Below, one piece after another: positions 34,554-45,429 of a stretch of 64,000 nt of DNA. Source of the stretch: Chimonanthus salicifolius (taxonomy: Eukaryota; Streptophyta; Magnoliopsida; Laurales; Calycanthaceae); contig CM023539.1 in NCBI GenBank assembly GCA_013350335.1, positions 23,677,043-23,741,042 on the forward strand. The letters run 5' to 3'. The notes under the pieces are model-generated. The model was given only the letters and a program-made list of their open reading frames with translations, was not told the origin of the DNA and searched no databases. A program made the position numbers and the translations under genes. How positions within the stretch are numbered: the first letter of the stretch is position 1; each line of letters begins with the position of its first letter.

Positions 34554-36269
34554 ACTCTAGAACGTCGTCTCTGGCACAGATGTAATGACCCGTTTCGAGT
34601 TTTATCGATTTTTTTGAGAGATTTTTGAATCTCCGAGTTGTCTTTGGGACCTTGGTAGCGGTGAAGAGAGTGTGGACGCTGTGGTGGGCCCAGTTATTGA
34701 ATTTTGAGTTTGAAAATCCAAAGGGCATTTTAGTAATTTCATAATTTTTATGTACATTGTCATGAAAAAATTCGTTGAAAAATCACACTTTTTCCCGATC
34801 GACGTTTGTTATTCGAGATTTTTGTGTTCTTGAATTCTTTTTAATTTTATTTTCTTTGAAAAGAAATTTATTTTCAAAACCTTAGTTTATAAAAGAAAAA
34901 AAGATTAAAAACTTTTTTTTTCCAAACCCTAACCGTCAAAATCCCTCAACCCTCACGCCGCACTGTAGCCGCATTGCTACAGTGCCCGTGCATTTTCCCC
35001 CTCCTCTCTTTCGGTGGCTCTCCCCTCTTCTCCTTCAAACCCTAGGAAACCCTCCACCCTCACCGCCACCGCAGCCGGACCAACCCCTCCTCTTCGGATC
35101 TCTCTCTCTCGGAGGCTTGTTTCTCCTCTTCCCTCTCCGTTATTCCCTTCTCCTTCTTCCCCATCTGCCACCGTATGCTGTTCGCCAAATCGGAGGTTCG
35201 GGCCCCCAGCCGCCGATCTTCTAGCCCCCCGTCGTCGACCGATTCAAGGTATTTGTTTTCCCCTCTCTCCTTTCCCTCTTTCCGATTTCCTTCTCTCTCC
35301 CCCTCTCTGGTTTCCTTTCTTTCTTCTTCTTCCCCTCTTTCCCTCTTCTTTCCCTTCCCCTTCGGCTGAGTCACTCACAGCCGCGAGTTGACTCAGCTGG
35401 GTCCGGATTTTGGACCCCGGTAACCCTGCCCAGCTTGCCAGATCCGGCCTAGCCCGCCAGATCCGACCCAGTTCGCCTGTTTCGGCCGGGCCCAGTCAGG
35501 CCCGGTCTAGTTAGGCCCGATTCGTACCCGACCCGTTCTCGGGTCCATTTGCATTCCTTGCCCAGTTTGACCCGTTTCATCCCAATTTCTTACCCGCCTA
35601 TTCTTGCTTCAACAGATTAAGCCCCTTCAACCCTTGGACTCATTTTCTCGCATTGGATTTCATGGGCACACACAGGTGAGGGAACTTGTCACTGTTTTAG
35701 CACACATTCGCATTCTTAACCTGTAATCTTGGACATTGAGTGACCCGGATGGGACCCTTTCGTTTATTAAGCCACTCGGTAAGGAAACCATTGAAATGAA
35801 TATGTGGCAAGGGATCCGTTCGGGTTCACCCAAGTCAATTATATGCGATGAATATAAAATTCTAATTGAATGAATGGTTATTGATGCTTGAAGGTTGTTG
35901 AAAATGTGCTTGAAGGTTGTTGAAAATGTGTTTGTGTTTAATCATAACACATATGTATGATATTATGATGAATGAGACAAGTGTAGGTGGATGTTGAACA
36001 CAATAGATGGAAGATATTGTGATGCTTTACGTGTTTACGCATAATATGCATATGTAATCGCATGTTGGATATAGAAGTACGAGTCTAAGCACTGCTATGT
36101 GTCGTTGACCGCACGATGAGGTATGTTGTTGATATGATATGTCAGAACATTTTTATGTTGTCATACATGATCATGATACCATGTGCATGCATGAGAAGTT
36201 TTGTTTATGTGTATACATTCATGATGATGAGATGAGTTTGGTGGTTGGGAGGACTTCCCCCGTTACGCT

Positions 36270-36369
36270 CCGGCGGTTGAGACCCCATAGAGGATGTGGG
36301 TCTCTCCGTTGTGTTCCGGCGGTCGAGACCCCATAGGGGATGTGGGTCTCTCCGTTGTGTTCCGGCGGT
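36270..36369. repeat. 46-bp tandem repeat with GAGACCC/GGGTCTC hairpin in G LTR
   Basis: Units start with CCGGCGGT at 36270, 36316 and 36362 (last one partial). The two full units each hold a stem with arms GAGACCC and GGGTCTC. Counting without H, the array ends about 680 bp before the LTR end, the zone-3 place of the other LTRs. Confidence 0.85.
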
Positions 36370-37274
36370 CGAGGTGCCTACCCTAGAGTTTGGTTCCCTC
36401 GGGAGTTGTAGAGGTAGTTTCCGACACGATTGGTGTGGGTGAGGCAGTTGTGTATTCTTTAGTCTCCCAATGATACTGGTTGGGAGACCGGGGTTCGTTG
36501 GAGGACCTGATGTGGACTTTGGAGATGATTTCTTGGATTTGGTTAATGGAATATCAGTTAATAGAGTAGTTGAGTATCGCAGGCATGGATATTTTATTCA
36601 CTTGTGATATTTACTGCCCCTTTCATATGTGATCTATAACTACCTTGTTAATATGTGATATGTTCTCTAGCTGGGCAGTTTTGCTCACCCCTTACCTTTC
36701 AGGTGCCCTGACCGCGGAGGGGCCAGGCGGGCCCTTTGAGCAAGTACCAGGAGAGGTGTAACACCCTGGAATTTCAAAGTTACCAATTTATATGAATTTA
36801 TTCATATTTACGGAATTGCCATTGCGAAATATTTGAGTTGAATTTAAATGGGTCAATGGTTCAATCAAGACCCAATGGTTAGTAGTTTTGATTACAAAAC
36901 AATAAATGGAAAAGATGTACATAAACGGGTCGAAAAATCATAATTGGGTCAAATTTTGTTAAATGGGTCAAAGTGGCCAAATTGGACCCAATGGGTTGTG
37001 GTTGATATGTGTGACCATTAATCGAGCTCAAAGTTTAATTGGGTTAAGATGAGTTAAATGTTTGAGTTGGGTTTGAGTTTAAATAAATAATGGAGTTTAG
37101 TTGAGTAGAATTTATTAGTTAAGTTACATTAAATGAATGAATTGAGTTTGGGTGAGTTAAATAAAAGAGTTGGATGAATAAACATTTTAAGTGAGTGTAT
37201 GAGAATAGTGTGTGTGCTGATTATAGGTTTAAACACAATAAACATTGGCTGCATGGGAGGTATTACCATGCATG

Positions 37275-37665
37275 TAACTCCCATTTAAGTGGTAAAGGAA
37301 ATGGGAGTTACATTTTGAAAGTACATGGAAGACGTTGGAGGAGGGGAGGAGTTTCATCTTATGATGGAACTCCAATTTGAATTGGTAAATGAAAGATGAA
37401 TGAGGAGAAGACTTAAAGAGACAAGCATAGGGTCGTTGGTATATGGTGGGTTTCATTTTAAAAGAAACAGCCAATGGGAGACGGTGAAACACATGGGGTT
37501 TCATTTGAAACTCCCATGAAAAGTATGAATGAAGGTGGGCTGTTACAAAGACTAGCCATTGGTGTGGGAGTTTAATTTCCATATGAAACTCTCACCTTCA
37601 AGATAAGAGAGTCGTTGGATGCTAAGGGGTGGGGGGGGGGGTTCATTTCATAGATGAAACCCCAA
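37275..37665. repeat. Zone-1 hairpins in H
   Basis: Several dyads lie close together: TAACTCCCAT...ATGGGAGTTA (about 37275-37311), GGAGTTTCATC...GATGGAACTCC (37348-37373), CATGGGGTTTC...GAAACTCCCATG (about 37492-37518) and GGTTCATTTC...GATGAAACCCC (about 37640-37664). Between them are more diverged copies. Confidence 0.75.
37621..37641. repeat. G-run in H
   Basis: GGGGT is followed by eleven G in a row. It is a simple repeat with potential to form G-quadruplex. Confidence 0.85.
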
Positions 37666-38128
37666 GGAACTTAAAGGATTCTAATTATGGAGAGATGAGT
37701 TACACAAGGGCTGAATTAACCTTGGGCTGATTTTGGTTAAACAAAGGGTTCTTTTCATTTTACTCTCTCTATCTCTCTTTTCCTTGGACTGATATCGTTT
37801 CCCAAACACCAAGAACAGCAGCTGGTCGCGGATTTGTAATCAGTCTTGGGTTGTTTTCTTTCACCAAATCAAGAGCACACATTGAGCAAAGGAGGGGGGA
37901 ATCAAGGTTTCTCATCTAAAGCCAATATTCTTTCTCTCTCTCTACCTCTTTGTCGTGTCCTATATTTTAAAAATAAGAGCAGCAGCTGGTCGCTTAATCA
38001 GTCCTTGACCATCAAGGAATCAAGAAGAAGGAGAGGCTAAGAAAGGGAAAGGAACAAGCCGGAGTGAAGATCAATTGGAGGAGTCGCGGAAATAGTAGGT
38101 TTTCAATAAACAATTTTTAAATCATGAT

Positions 38129-38147
38129 CCGGCCATTGGATGGCCGA
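38129..38147. repeat. Single CGGCCAT/ATGGCCG hairpin in H
   Basis: Seven-base arms CGGCCAT and ATGGCCG with a TGG loop lie just before the TTCAG array. A similar relic (GGCCA...TGGCC) precedes the array in A. It resembles the zone-2 hairpin amplified in E and I. Confidence 0.65.
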
Positions 38148-38227
38148 ATCTAACAAGGGTTAAATATTGGTTGGAAGTGCATGATTAGGATGAACAAAAA
38201 TATGCAATGGAGAAAACTGACAAAACA

Positions 38228-38787
38228 ATCAGTCGACTGAATCATTGATTTAGTCGACTGAACTGACAATGGATGAATCAGAAACAAGTTTCTGGGAGTT
38301 TCAGCCGACTGAACTATGGTTTCAGTCGACTGAACTGATGATGAACGAATCAGAAATAAGTTTCTGGGAGTTTCAGCCGACTGAATGAGGGATTCAGTCG
38401 ACTGAACTAACGGTGACTGAAAGCAGAAAGAGTTTCTGGAAGTTTCAGCCGACTGAATATACGATTCAGTCGACTGAATGGATGTTTGTTAAACACGTAA
38501 ATGAATGATTGGTAGTTCAGCCATCTGAATATATGATTCAGTCGACTGAAAATAAACTGGCAGAATAAACAGATGACCTGATTCAAAGTCAGCCGACTGA
38601 ATATGTGATTCAGTCGACTGAAAGGGTACGAACCATGTTTCAGCCGACTGAATGTGTATTTCAGTCGACTGAAACTGAACTGGCAAGACAAACAGACAAT
38701 CTGACTCGAAGTCAGCCGACTGAATCTGTGGTTCAGTCGACTGAACTTCTGATTCAGTCGACTGAACGCGTAATTCAGTCGCCTGAA
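38228..38787. repeat. TTCAGTCGACTGAA palindrome array in H
   Basis: About 18 copies occur over 560 bp. Most come as pairs with a 7-bp spacer (starts 21 bp apart). The first is usually TTCAGCCGACTGAA and the second TTCAGTCGACTGAA. The last copy, at 38774, reads TTCAGTCGCCTGAA. Copies are better preserved than in A. Confidence 0.92.
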
Positions 38788-39055
38788 TCAAAATGTACAG
38801 TTTTGAATGTTAACTTGCTGCTATGTAAATAAGGTATTGGATTTGCTAGAATGGTGTACAAGTCGTGAATGGGAGACGGTTCAAAAGAAGAGTCAATCTA
38901 AGTGAATTTGGTGTAGGTTTCCTACCTTTTTGTAACCACATATGATATTGCCGTTTTATGTTGATTTCGATAAGTTATTTGAATGTTATGTTATATTTAC
39001 AAATGGCATGTATGCATAGACATCTCATGCATGGCATGGGGTGATGATGTTGTTG

Positions 39056-39212
39056 TAACCGGAGGCCACACTCCGTCGGGGCGTCCGAAAGACCACTGTG
39101 GGGTACCCTGATGATGAGAATCCCATCAGGAGGAATCCGGAGGCCACACTCCGTCGGGGCGTCCGAAAGACCACTGTGGGTTACCTTGACGATGAGAATC
39201 CCGTCAAGTGAT
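39056..39212. repeat. Two-copy repeat of about 80 bp with compensating hairpin in H
   Basis: Each unit has CCGGAGGCCACACTCCGTCG, a GACCACTGTGGG dyad and a stem. The first stem is CCTGATG...CATCAGG, the second CTTGACG...CGTCAAG, with the same loop ATGAGAATCC. Two base pairs differ and both keep pairing. Related units are in I (47245-47504) and B (24301-24728). Confidence 0.85.
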
Positions 39213-39354
39213 GGCTTTGTTGAATGGTGATGGGTGGGACTCATTACATGTTCATTTCATACATAGCATGTTTTATGGAATTTTGTCACACACGTATTAT
39301 TATTATATTATTTGCATGATTTTAACTAACCATGTGGTAGCCCTATTCGGAAAC

Positions 39355-39396
39355 ACTACTGGGCGCGTTGATCTAACGCCCTATCTATATCCTTAG
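39355..39396 (+). promoter_or_regulatory. Conserved LTR block with GGGCG stem (H)
   Basis: It contains GGGCGCGTTGATCTAACGCC and a following CTATCTATAT. It is the same block as in A, B, E and I. The stem GGGCG/CGCCC is intact here. Confidence 0.5.
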
Positions 39397-40227
39397 TGAA
39401 TGACGCAGGGAAAGGGAAGAACGTGGATCGAGAAGAGGACCAAGCAAGGAAACTTGGGCGTTTTGAATGATTTGGAATGAACTTTGAATGGACTATTTAT
39501 GGACTTGTCATTTGATTTATTCGGACACTGTAATTTGGTAATCAGTTATGTTGGCTTGTAATAAGTAGATAAGTAGATGCTGTGGATTGATTTATTTTGG
39601 ATGGTTGGATTGAATGGTAGACTAAGGTTATTTGATAATTTTGGAAAATAAATCTTGTACTTTGCTATCTTAAGTTTTAAAATGGATTAGTCTTAGGATC
39701 TATTCCTCAGTTAGACTAAGACTAAGTATAATTCCGCAAGTTGTATTTGTACCATGTGTGGTTCAGTTTATGGACTTAATTCATACACACATGGGCTTGG
39801 CCAGTTAAGGGTCGGATTTAGAGATCTGAACTTAACTCACATAGTGACACTCCGCCCCGATCACATGATTATTATATTTAAAAAAAAAATAAACTCTGAA
39901 AATTAGAGTGAAAAGGGCGGGGTGTTACAAGAGGAGTAGTAGAGAATAGAAGCTTATGCTTATGCTATGTTTGATGTTTGAGAACTTTAGTCACATAGAT
40001 TCAACCACATGTTTGTTTGGATGACTGTATAACCTATTGATTAGTTTACATTTGTGGTTCGTTGTGTTTATCCTAGTTTTGAACTTGTGGGCTGTTGGAC
40101 GGGAAGTAGTTACCCCATTTAAAAAAAAAAAAAATTTTGCTGCTATTATTGTACCCGATATCTGTCTTTTGTAACTTCTGAGGTTTTTCGGAGATAACGC
40201 GCCCATAACGGGACGGGGCGTTATAGT

Positions 40228-40239
40228 TAGTATCAGAGC
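40228..40239 (+). other. Primer-binding site of element G (initiator tRNA-Met)
   Basis: TAGTATCAGAGC followed by ATGGTTC matches the plant initiator tRNA-Met site TGGTATCAGAGC-ATGG with one G-to-A difference. It starts three bases after the 5' LTR. Confidence 0.9.
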
Positions 40240-40245
40240 ATGGTT

Positions 40246-41530
40246 CAATTCTCAGACTATGCATGGGACAAAATTGAGGTGATTATGAATAGAGACTAGG
40301 TTCATCCCCTGTGTGATAGGGTAAATGGAACTGGGTTGTGGGGAAGTGCGTAGACACCCTAAGCTTTTGTGGTATGTTTGATACACTTCCCTTCGGTTAG
40401 TGTACTTGAGAAGTGTTCTATGGCTGATTCTTGCTCGGTTGAGACTATCCAACATTTGATTCGTAAGTAAGTCAGTGGTGAGATAGATCGTTCGTTGGAG
40501 TGTGTGGAGCACCGTGACGTGGTCACAGGAGCTGTGGGATACAGAGCTCTAGGTTTGGAGTCATGTTGGTTTTACTCCATAGAGTAATTAGAGGTGTTCC
40601 TCAGTGGGACCCACTTTAGGAGTAGTCCTCACCTTTGAGGTACGTTGGTGATATTTTTTTTCCTTTTCCTTTCAAAGTGGCTTGAGTATTGTAGTGGAGT
40701 CAAGGGGCCTTCAGACTGTGATTGAAGTGAGGTCGTTCGAGGGTCCAGTATTGATAGGAGAAGACTGTATTGTGGGTCTACAACCTAGGTATATAGGAGG
40801 CTCGTGTTTAAAGTGCGAGGCCATTGTATGTGGGCCTCACTTGTGACTAGTTAGTATGAAGATAGACTCATTGGAAATTTATGGGCGTTTACCGAGTGAG
40901 TCCGGCCGGCTAACTCTGTAGATGACCGATGGAATTCCATGAGGGAAGATGGGCTTGGTACATTTGAGTTATTAGATAGGCCGTTTGGTGCTGTAGACTA
41001 CGGGGAGTGCCGGGGGGTCCGAGCCAGTGGTTGTATGTCTGGCTCTAGGATTCCCGCGGGTCTAGTGTTATGGCTGGAGGTACTTGTGGCATTACTAAGG
41101 GCTTGTTTAGGTCAGATTAGTAGGGTTGGCAGTTGAAACTCTAGTAGGCCCAGCGTATGGGCCGGTCTTGATGTATGAGTAAGTTGGGAGCTTAGCACTT
41201 TGAGTGGGGCACGTGAGTGTTTCTTAGTCTTTGATCGGTGTATTGCCCGTTTCCAATGTTCCCCCTATGTTTCTGTCTTGAGTTTCGCTGGTTGTGGACT
41301 AGATTCGTGGATTGTTCTTTTTGACCTTGGAGTTAGCGTTGGAGGTCGGCTTACGAGTTTTGGAGATGTTAGAGTTCGACTTCATCTTAGGACGGAATTG
41401 TTGTTCTCCCATCAGGTTACATTGGATTGTTACCATAAGCGAGTGACAAGTCAGTTCCTCGTGGGGATACCTTTGTCAAGCAGTTTACAGCTCATAGTTC
41501 AGACGTGGAGGAGTTGTACAGTTTGGTGAC
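40246..41530 (+). pseudogene. gag: Decayed gag and protease region of element G
   Basis: By position this should hold gag and protease, but stops and shifts are so dense that I see no certain capsid motif, CCHC knuckle or DSG site. An ATG at 40420 starts a short frame. Several short frames follow in all three registers, for example 40939-41136 and 41200-41529. Confidence 0.5.
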
Positions 41531-42490
41531 TAGTTTGGGTTGTAGGAGAGTTCGGAGTTAGCGGATGTTGAGATACCTCGCGTGGTCCGAGGGTTCCCGG
41601 ATATCCTTCCGGAGAAACTCCTTGGATTGTCTACACATCGTGAGGTGGGTTTTGTTATGGATATGTTCTCTCGATGCAACACCTGTTTCGGTTACTCATT
41701 ATCGGGTGGTGCCGGTAGGAGTGTGGGAGCTGAACAATTAGTTCGGGGAGTTGGAGCCTCTTGGCTACAATTGACCCAGCGCCCTCCTTGGAGCGGAACG
41801 GCCTTGTTGACCAAGAAGGGGATGGCTTTATGAGTTTGTGCTTGGGTTACCAGCAGGGGTTTTGGAGTTGGAGAAACAGTTTAGGAAGTTAGAAATCCTT
41901 AGCTTCATTCGGCCTAGAACTTTTTCTCGGGGTGCACCGACGTTGTTTGCTAAGAAGAAAGATGGCTCCATGAGACTGTGCTTTGACTATCGGCAGTTGA
42001 GCAGAGTTCAATGAAGAATAAGTATCCATTGCCGAGGATTGATGGTCGGCTTGACCAATTGAGAGAATCTAATCGCTTCTCCAAGATAGATCTTTGTTCG
42101 GGTTACCATCAATGAGGATGCGGGGGTGTGATATTGAGAAGACTACCTTCCGTACTCGTTTTGGACTTTTTGAGTTTGAGGTAATGCCATTTGGGGTAAG
42201 TAATGCCCCGACGAGACCGTGCCTGGACCGGTTGTAGTGGTGTTCATTTACGATATCTTGATATGTTCAGCATTAGAGGAGGATCATGAGCAGCATCTGA
42301 AAACCATACTTCATGTTTTGAGGGATCATAAGCTTTGTGCGAAGTACAACAAGTGTGAGTTTTAGATGCCAGAGGTTCAGTTTCTGGACACAAAGTGTCA
42401 GCTGAATATGTGCCTGTAGATTCATCCAAGGTTGAGACCGTTATGAGAGGGGAACAATCGTGGAGTATGATCGAGATCCGTAGCTTTTGT
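41531..42490 (+). pseudogene. pol: Decayed reverse transcriptase of element G
   Basis: Frame fragments give VVRGFPDILPEKLLGLSTHREV (protease-RT linker), then [17 protein letters not shown] and [15 protein letters not shown], then the [11 protein letters not shown] palm start. Later fragments [15 protein letters not shown] and YDILICS-like show the active-site region in shifted frames. The conserved order is clear, but the enzyme is destroyed by shifts, stops and small deletions. Confidence 0.8.
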
Positions 42491-43020
42491 GTCTTGAGAG
42501 TTGTTATCGGTGGTTCATCAAAGTTTTTTCCAAGATCGCCATGCCCATGACAAGGTTGACTCACAAGGATGTGCAGTTCGTCTGGGACAAGACTTGTGAG
42601 GCGGAGGTTGAAGAAGAGTTTTACTTCCACTCCGATGTTGTTAGTACCAGAGAGAGGTCGTGGCTATACGGCGTACTGTGATGCTTGCAGAGATGTGGAG
42701 TTGTGCACAGATGCAGGAAGGGAAAGTGGTAGCTTATGGTTCGAGACAACTTAAGACTCATGAACAGAATTATCCTACTCTTGACTTAGAGTTAGCGGCT
42801 GTAGTTTTTGTACTAAGGACCTGGAGACTTGGTTATATGGTGAGAGGTTCGAGGATTTCTCAAATCATCATAGTCTAAGGTATCTGTTCACACAGAATGA
42901 AGTAAATATGAGACAAAGTCGGTGGATAAAGTACTTTAGTGACTGCGACGTCATGTTGTCTTACCACCCTGGTAAGGCAAACGTAATTGCAAACACCTTG
43001 AGTCGAAGGACGAGGGCAGC
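42491..43020 (+). pseudogene. pol: Decayed RNase H of element G
   Basis: The RT connection ([14 protein letters not shown]) leads into RNase [21 protein letters not shown] and [12 protein letters not shown] are in frame at 42718-42840. The following [17 protein letters not shown] and YHPGKANVIA motifs are spread over other frames. Non-functional. Confidence 0.8.
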
Positions 43021-43940
43021 CTTATCGAATCTGATCAGAGGATGTAGAGCATCTAGACTTTGTAGCATGGTTGTTTAGCCAGAGATTTATAATAGAGTTT
43101 TGAGAGCGCAGCAGAGAGGTGAGGGGTGTATCGCATTTAGGAATGAGGTAGCCAATGGCAGTGAACCTTTGGATGGACTGTGAGACAAGATAGTGGTTTG
43201 ACCTTTCACGACAACTGTTTATATGCATATCCGGGCAGTGTCGCGAGGAGGCGCTACGACACTTTCATAACTCCAAGTTCGTCGTGCATCCAAGACGTAC
43301 AAAGATGTACCATGACTTGCATCAACAATTCTAGTGGAGAAGTATGAAGAGAGCAGTCGCTGAGTTTGTGACCCACCGTTCAACTTGTCAACAGGTCAAG
43401 TTAGAACGCTTGAAACCGGATGGTGAACTACGGCCTCTTTTGATCACTAAGTGGAAGTGGGATCACCTTCCAATGGATTTCGTGGCTGGTTTACCGAAGC
43501 AGCCTCGGAGACTTGATGCGGTGTGGGTCATAGTGGATCGATTGACTAAGTTGGCCCGTTTCATTGGCATGAAGACGACAAATTCCCTTAAGACTTGAGT
43601 CAGCTGTACTTGGCATAGGCAGTCAGTCGACATGGTGTACCTTAGTTTGAGTGGCAGGACGTGTAGAGGGAGTTGGGCACACAATTATGTCTCAGTACGA
43701 CTTTACATCCACAGTCAGATGGTCAGTTTGAGTGGACCATTCAGATCTTAGAGGATATACTCCGAATTCGTGTTTTTGATCGTGGCAGTAGTTTGGAGGG
43801 TTGGTTACACTTGGTGGAGTTCGTCTACAATGACAGATACCAAGCTACTATCAAGATGGCTCCGTATGGGCCTGGTAGGTTAGACCGTGTAAATCACCCT
43901 TTTGTGGGCCGACATCAGTGATACAGTGATGTTAAGACCA
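43021..43940 (+). pseudogene. pol: Decayed integrase of element G
   Basis: The zinc domain is recognisable (HNSKFVVHP, TKMYHDLHQQF, then THRSTCQQV with the first cysteine of the CxxC lost). The core starts PMDFVAGLPKQ (first D) at about 43470. The second D region is destroyed. LHPQSDGQFEWTIQ (E retained) lies at 43706-43745 and YNDRYQATIKMAPY follows. Several shifts and stops occur. Confidence 0.82.
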
Positions 43941-44494
43941 GACATGGTCAGTGAGACTACTGAGCAGGTGAGTTTGACCAGACAAAAAAAAAAAGAAAAT
44001 TTGTTGGTTGCCCAGAGACGGCAGAAGTGTTATGTTGATCGTCAGAGGAGGGTACTGGAGTTACTGTTGGAGACCGTGTTTTCCTTCGGGTCTCGTCCTG
44101 TCATGGGATTCAGACGTTTGGACGTCGAGGGAAGCTGTCACCTTGAGATATTGGTTCTTTTGAGCCACTAGAGAGAACCGGAGAAGTGGCTTATAGACTT
44201 GCACTTCCTCCGTGTCTCGCCCGTGTACTCAACGTCTTCCATGCTTCAATGCTTCGGAGGTATCATCAGGATTCGTCGCATGTGATTAACTGGGAAGATG
44301 TGGAGCTCAACGAGGATGTTACCTATGAAGAAGGAACAGTGTGGATCGAAAATTTTGGGGAGCAAAGGCTTCGTGGCAAGACTATCCATTTGATTTTAGT
44401 GGTTTGGCAGAGCAAGGGCAGGGAGGCTTCTATTTGGGAGGATGAGGCAGCGACGTGGAATCAGTTTTCAGCCTTGTTGAGACTAGAGCTATGA
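43941..44494 (+). pseudogene. pol: Integrase C-terminal and chromodomain-like tail of element G
   Basis: A 102-residue frame, 44186-44494, reads AYRLALPP, VLNVFHASMLRRY and ends in the tail LILVVWQSKGREASIWEDE. This is the same arrangement as in A, though diverged. The GPF module between 43940 and 44186 is broken by an A-run and frame changes. A polypurine tract (AAAGGGGG, about 44527-44534) follows before the 3' LTR. Confidence 0.82.
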
Positions 44495-44540
44495 ATTCAG
44501 TTTGAATTTTGAGGACGAAATTCTTTAAAGGGGGTAGTGT

Positions 44541-45429
44541 TGTAATGACCCGTTCCGAGTTTTATTAATTTTTTTGAGAGATTTTCGAATCTCCGAGTTG
44601 TCTTTAGGACCTTGGTAGCGGTGAAGAGAGTGTGGGAGCCGTGGTGGGCCCAGTTATTGAATTTCGAGTTTGAAAATCCAAAGGGCATTTTAGTAATTTC
44701 ATAATTTTTATGTATATTGTCAAAAAAAATCGTTGAAAAAATCACACTTTTTCCCGATCGACGTTTGTTATTCGAGATTTTTCGGGTTCTCGAATTCTTT
44801 TTATTTTTATTTTCTTTGAAAAGAAATTTATTTTCAAAACCTTAGTTTATAAAAAAAAAAAAAAAGATTAAAAACTTTTTTTTCCAAACCCTAGCCCTCA
44901 AAATGCCTCAACCCTTACGCCGCACTGTAGCCGCATTGCTACAGTGCCCGTGTGTTTTCCCCTTCCTCTCTTTCGGTGGCTCTCCCCTCTTCTCCTTCAA
45001 ACCCTAGGAAACCCTCCACCCTCACCACCACCGCAGCCGTACCAACCCCTCCTCTTCGGATCTTTCTCTCTCGGAGGCTTGTTTCTCCTCTTCCCTCTCC
45101 ATTATTCCCTTCTCTTTCTTCCCCATCTACCGTCGTCTGCTGTTCGCCAAATTGGAGGTTCGGGCCCCCAGCCGCCGATCTTCTAGCCCCCGTCGTCGAT
45201 TGATTCAAGGTATTTGTTTTCCCCTCTCTCCTTTCCCTCCTTCCGATGTCCTTCTCTCTCCCCCTCTCAGGTTTCCTTTCTTTCTTTCTTCTTCTTCTTC
45301 TTCCCCTCTTTCCCTCTTCTTTCCCTTCCCCTTCGGCTGACTCACTCACAGCCTCGAGTTGACTCAGCCGGGTCCCAATTTTGGACCCTGATAACCCGGC
45401 CCAGCTCGCCAGATCTGGCCCTGTTCGCC
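44541..45429 (+). repeat. Truncated 3' LTR of element G
   Basis: It aligns with 34581-35486 of the 5' LTR from TGTAATGACCCG to TTCGCC, then similarity stops abruptly. About 1.6 kb of LTR is missing. The long frames here, including a 197-residue one on the minus strand, are low-complexity translations of CT-rich DNA. Confidence 0.88.

Larger units (their letters stand above)
13355..34580 (+). repeat. 3' LTR of copia-like element Y, split by element A and cut by element G
   Basis: Y's LTR is 13355-14589 plus 34509-34580. It aligns with solo LTR C (52283-54007) from TGTTAGTRCC to the stretch TATAAAAAACTCTAGA...CTCTGGCAC. Element A with its duplicated TTGTC interrupts it. The rest of the LTR (about 390 bp in C) is absent because element G starts at 34581 and its far side is deleted. 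Shared landmarks with C include GACTCGGGAAGAA, the GACTCAAGATGATCAAGA block and the TATA-like box. Confidence 0.8.
36757..39929 (+). mobile_element. Solo LTR H (Ty3/gypsy-type, 3173 bp)
   Basis: It starts TGTAACACCC, ends GGGGTGTTACA and has AGAGG duplicated at 36752-36756 and 39930-39934. No primer site, tract or coding domain is present. Length and layout match the LTR of A (3171 bp), with a TTCAG array in the middle, but the sequence is a different subfamily. It contains zone-1 hairpins (37275-37665), one GGCCAT hairpin, the TTCAG array, the zone-3 repeat and the GGGCG block. Confidence 0.92.
34581..40225 (+). repeat. 5' LTR of element G, split by solo LTR H
   Basis: The LTR is 34581-36756 plus 39935-40225, about 2.47 kb in all. 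It starts TGTAATGACCCG and ends GGGGCGTTATA (CA mutated to TA). It includes a CT-rich, ORF-like stretch (about 34990-35370) whose long frames on both strands are low-complexity artefacts, and a 46-bp tandem repeat. Confidence 0.87.
34581..45429 (+). mobile_element. Element G: heavily decayed Ty3/gypsy element
   Basis: The 5' LTR is 34581-40225 (containing solo LTR H), followed by a primer-binding site, a decayed gag-pol of about 4.3 kb, a polypurine tract and a 3' LTR cut after 889 bp at 45429. The 3' LTR starts TGTAATGACCCG, like the 5' LTR. No duplication can be shown because the right end is deleted. Frameshifts and stops are far denser than in A, so G is likely one of the older insertions. 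Confidence 0.88.

Noticed and set aside
36757..39929. H being the displaced other LTR of element A
   Set aside because: H has its own ends and AGAGG duplication inside the G LTR, and its sequence is clearly diverged from both A LTRs outside the palindrome array.
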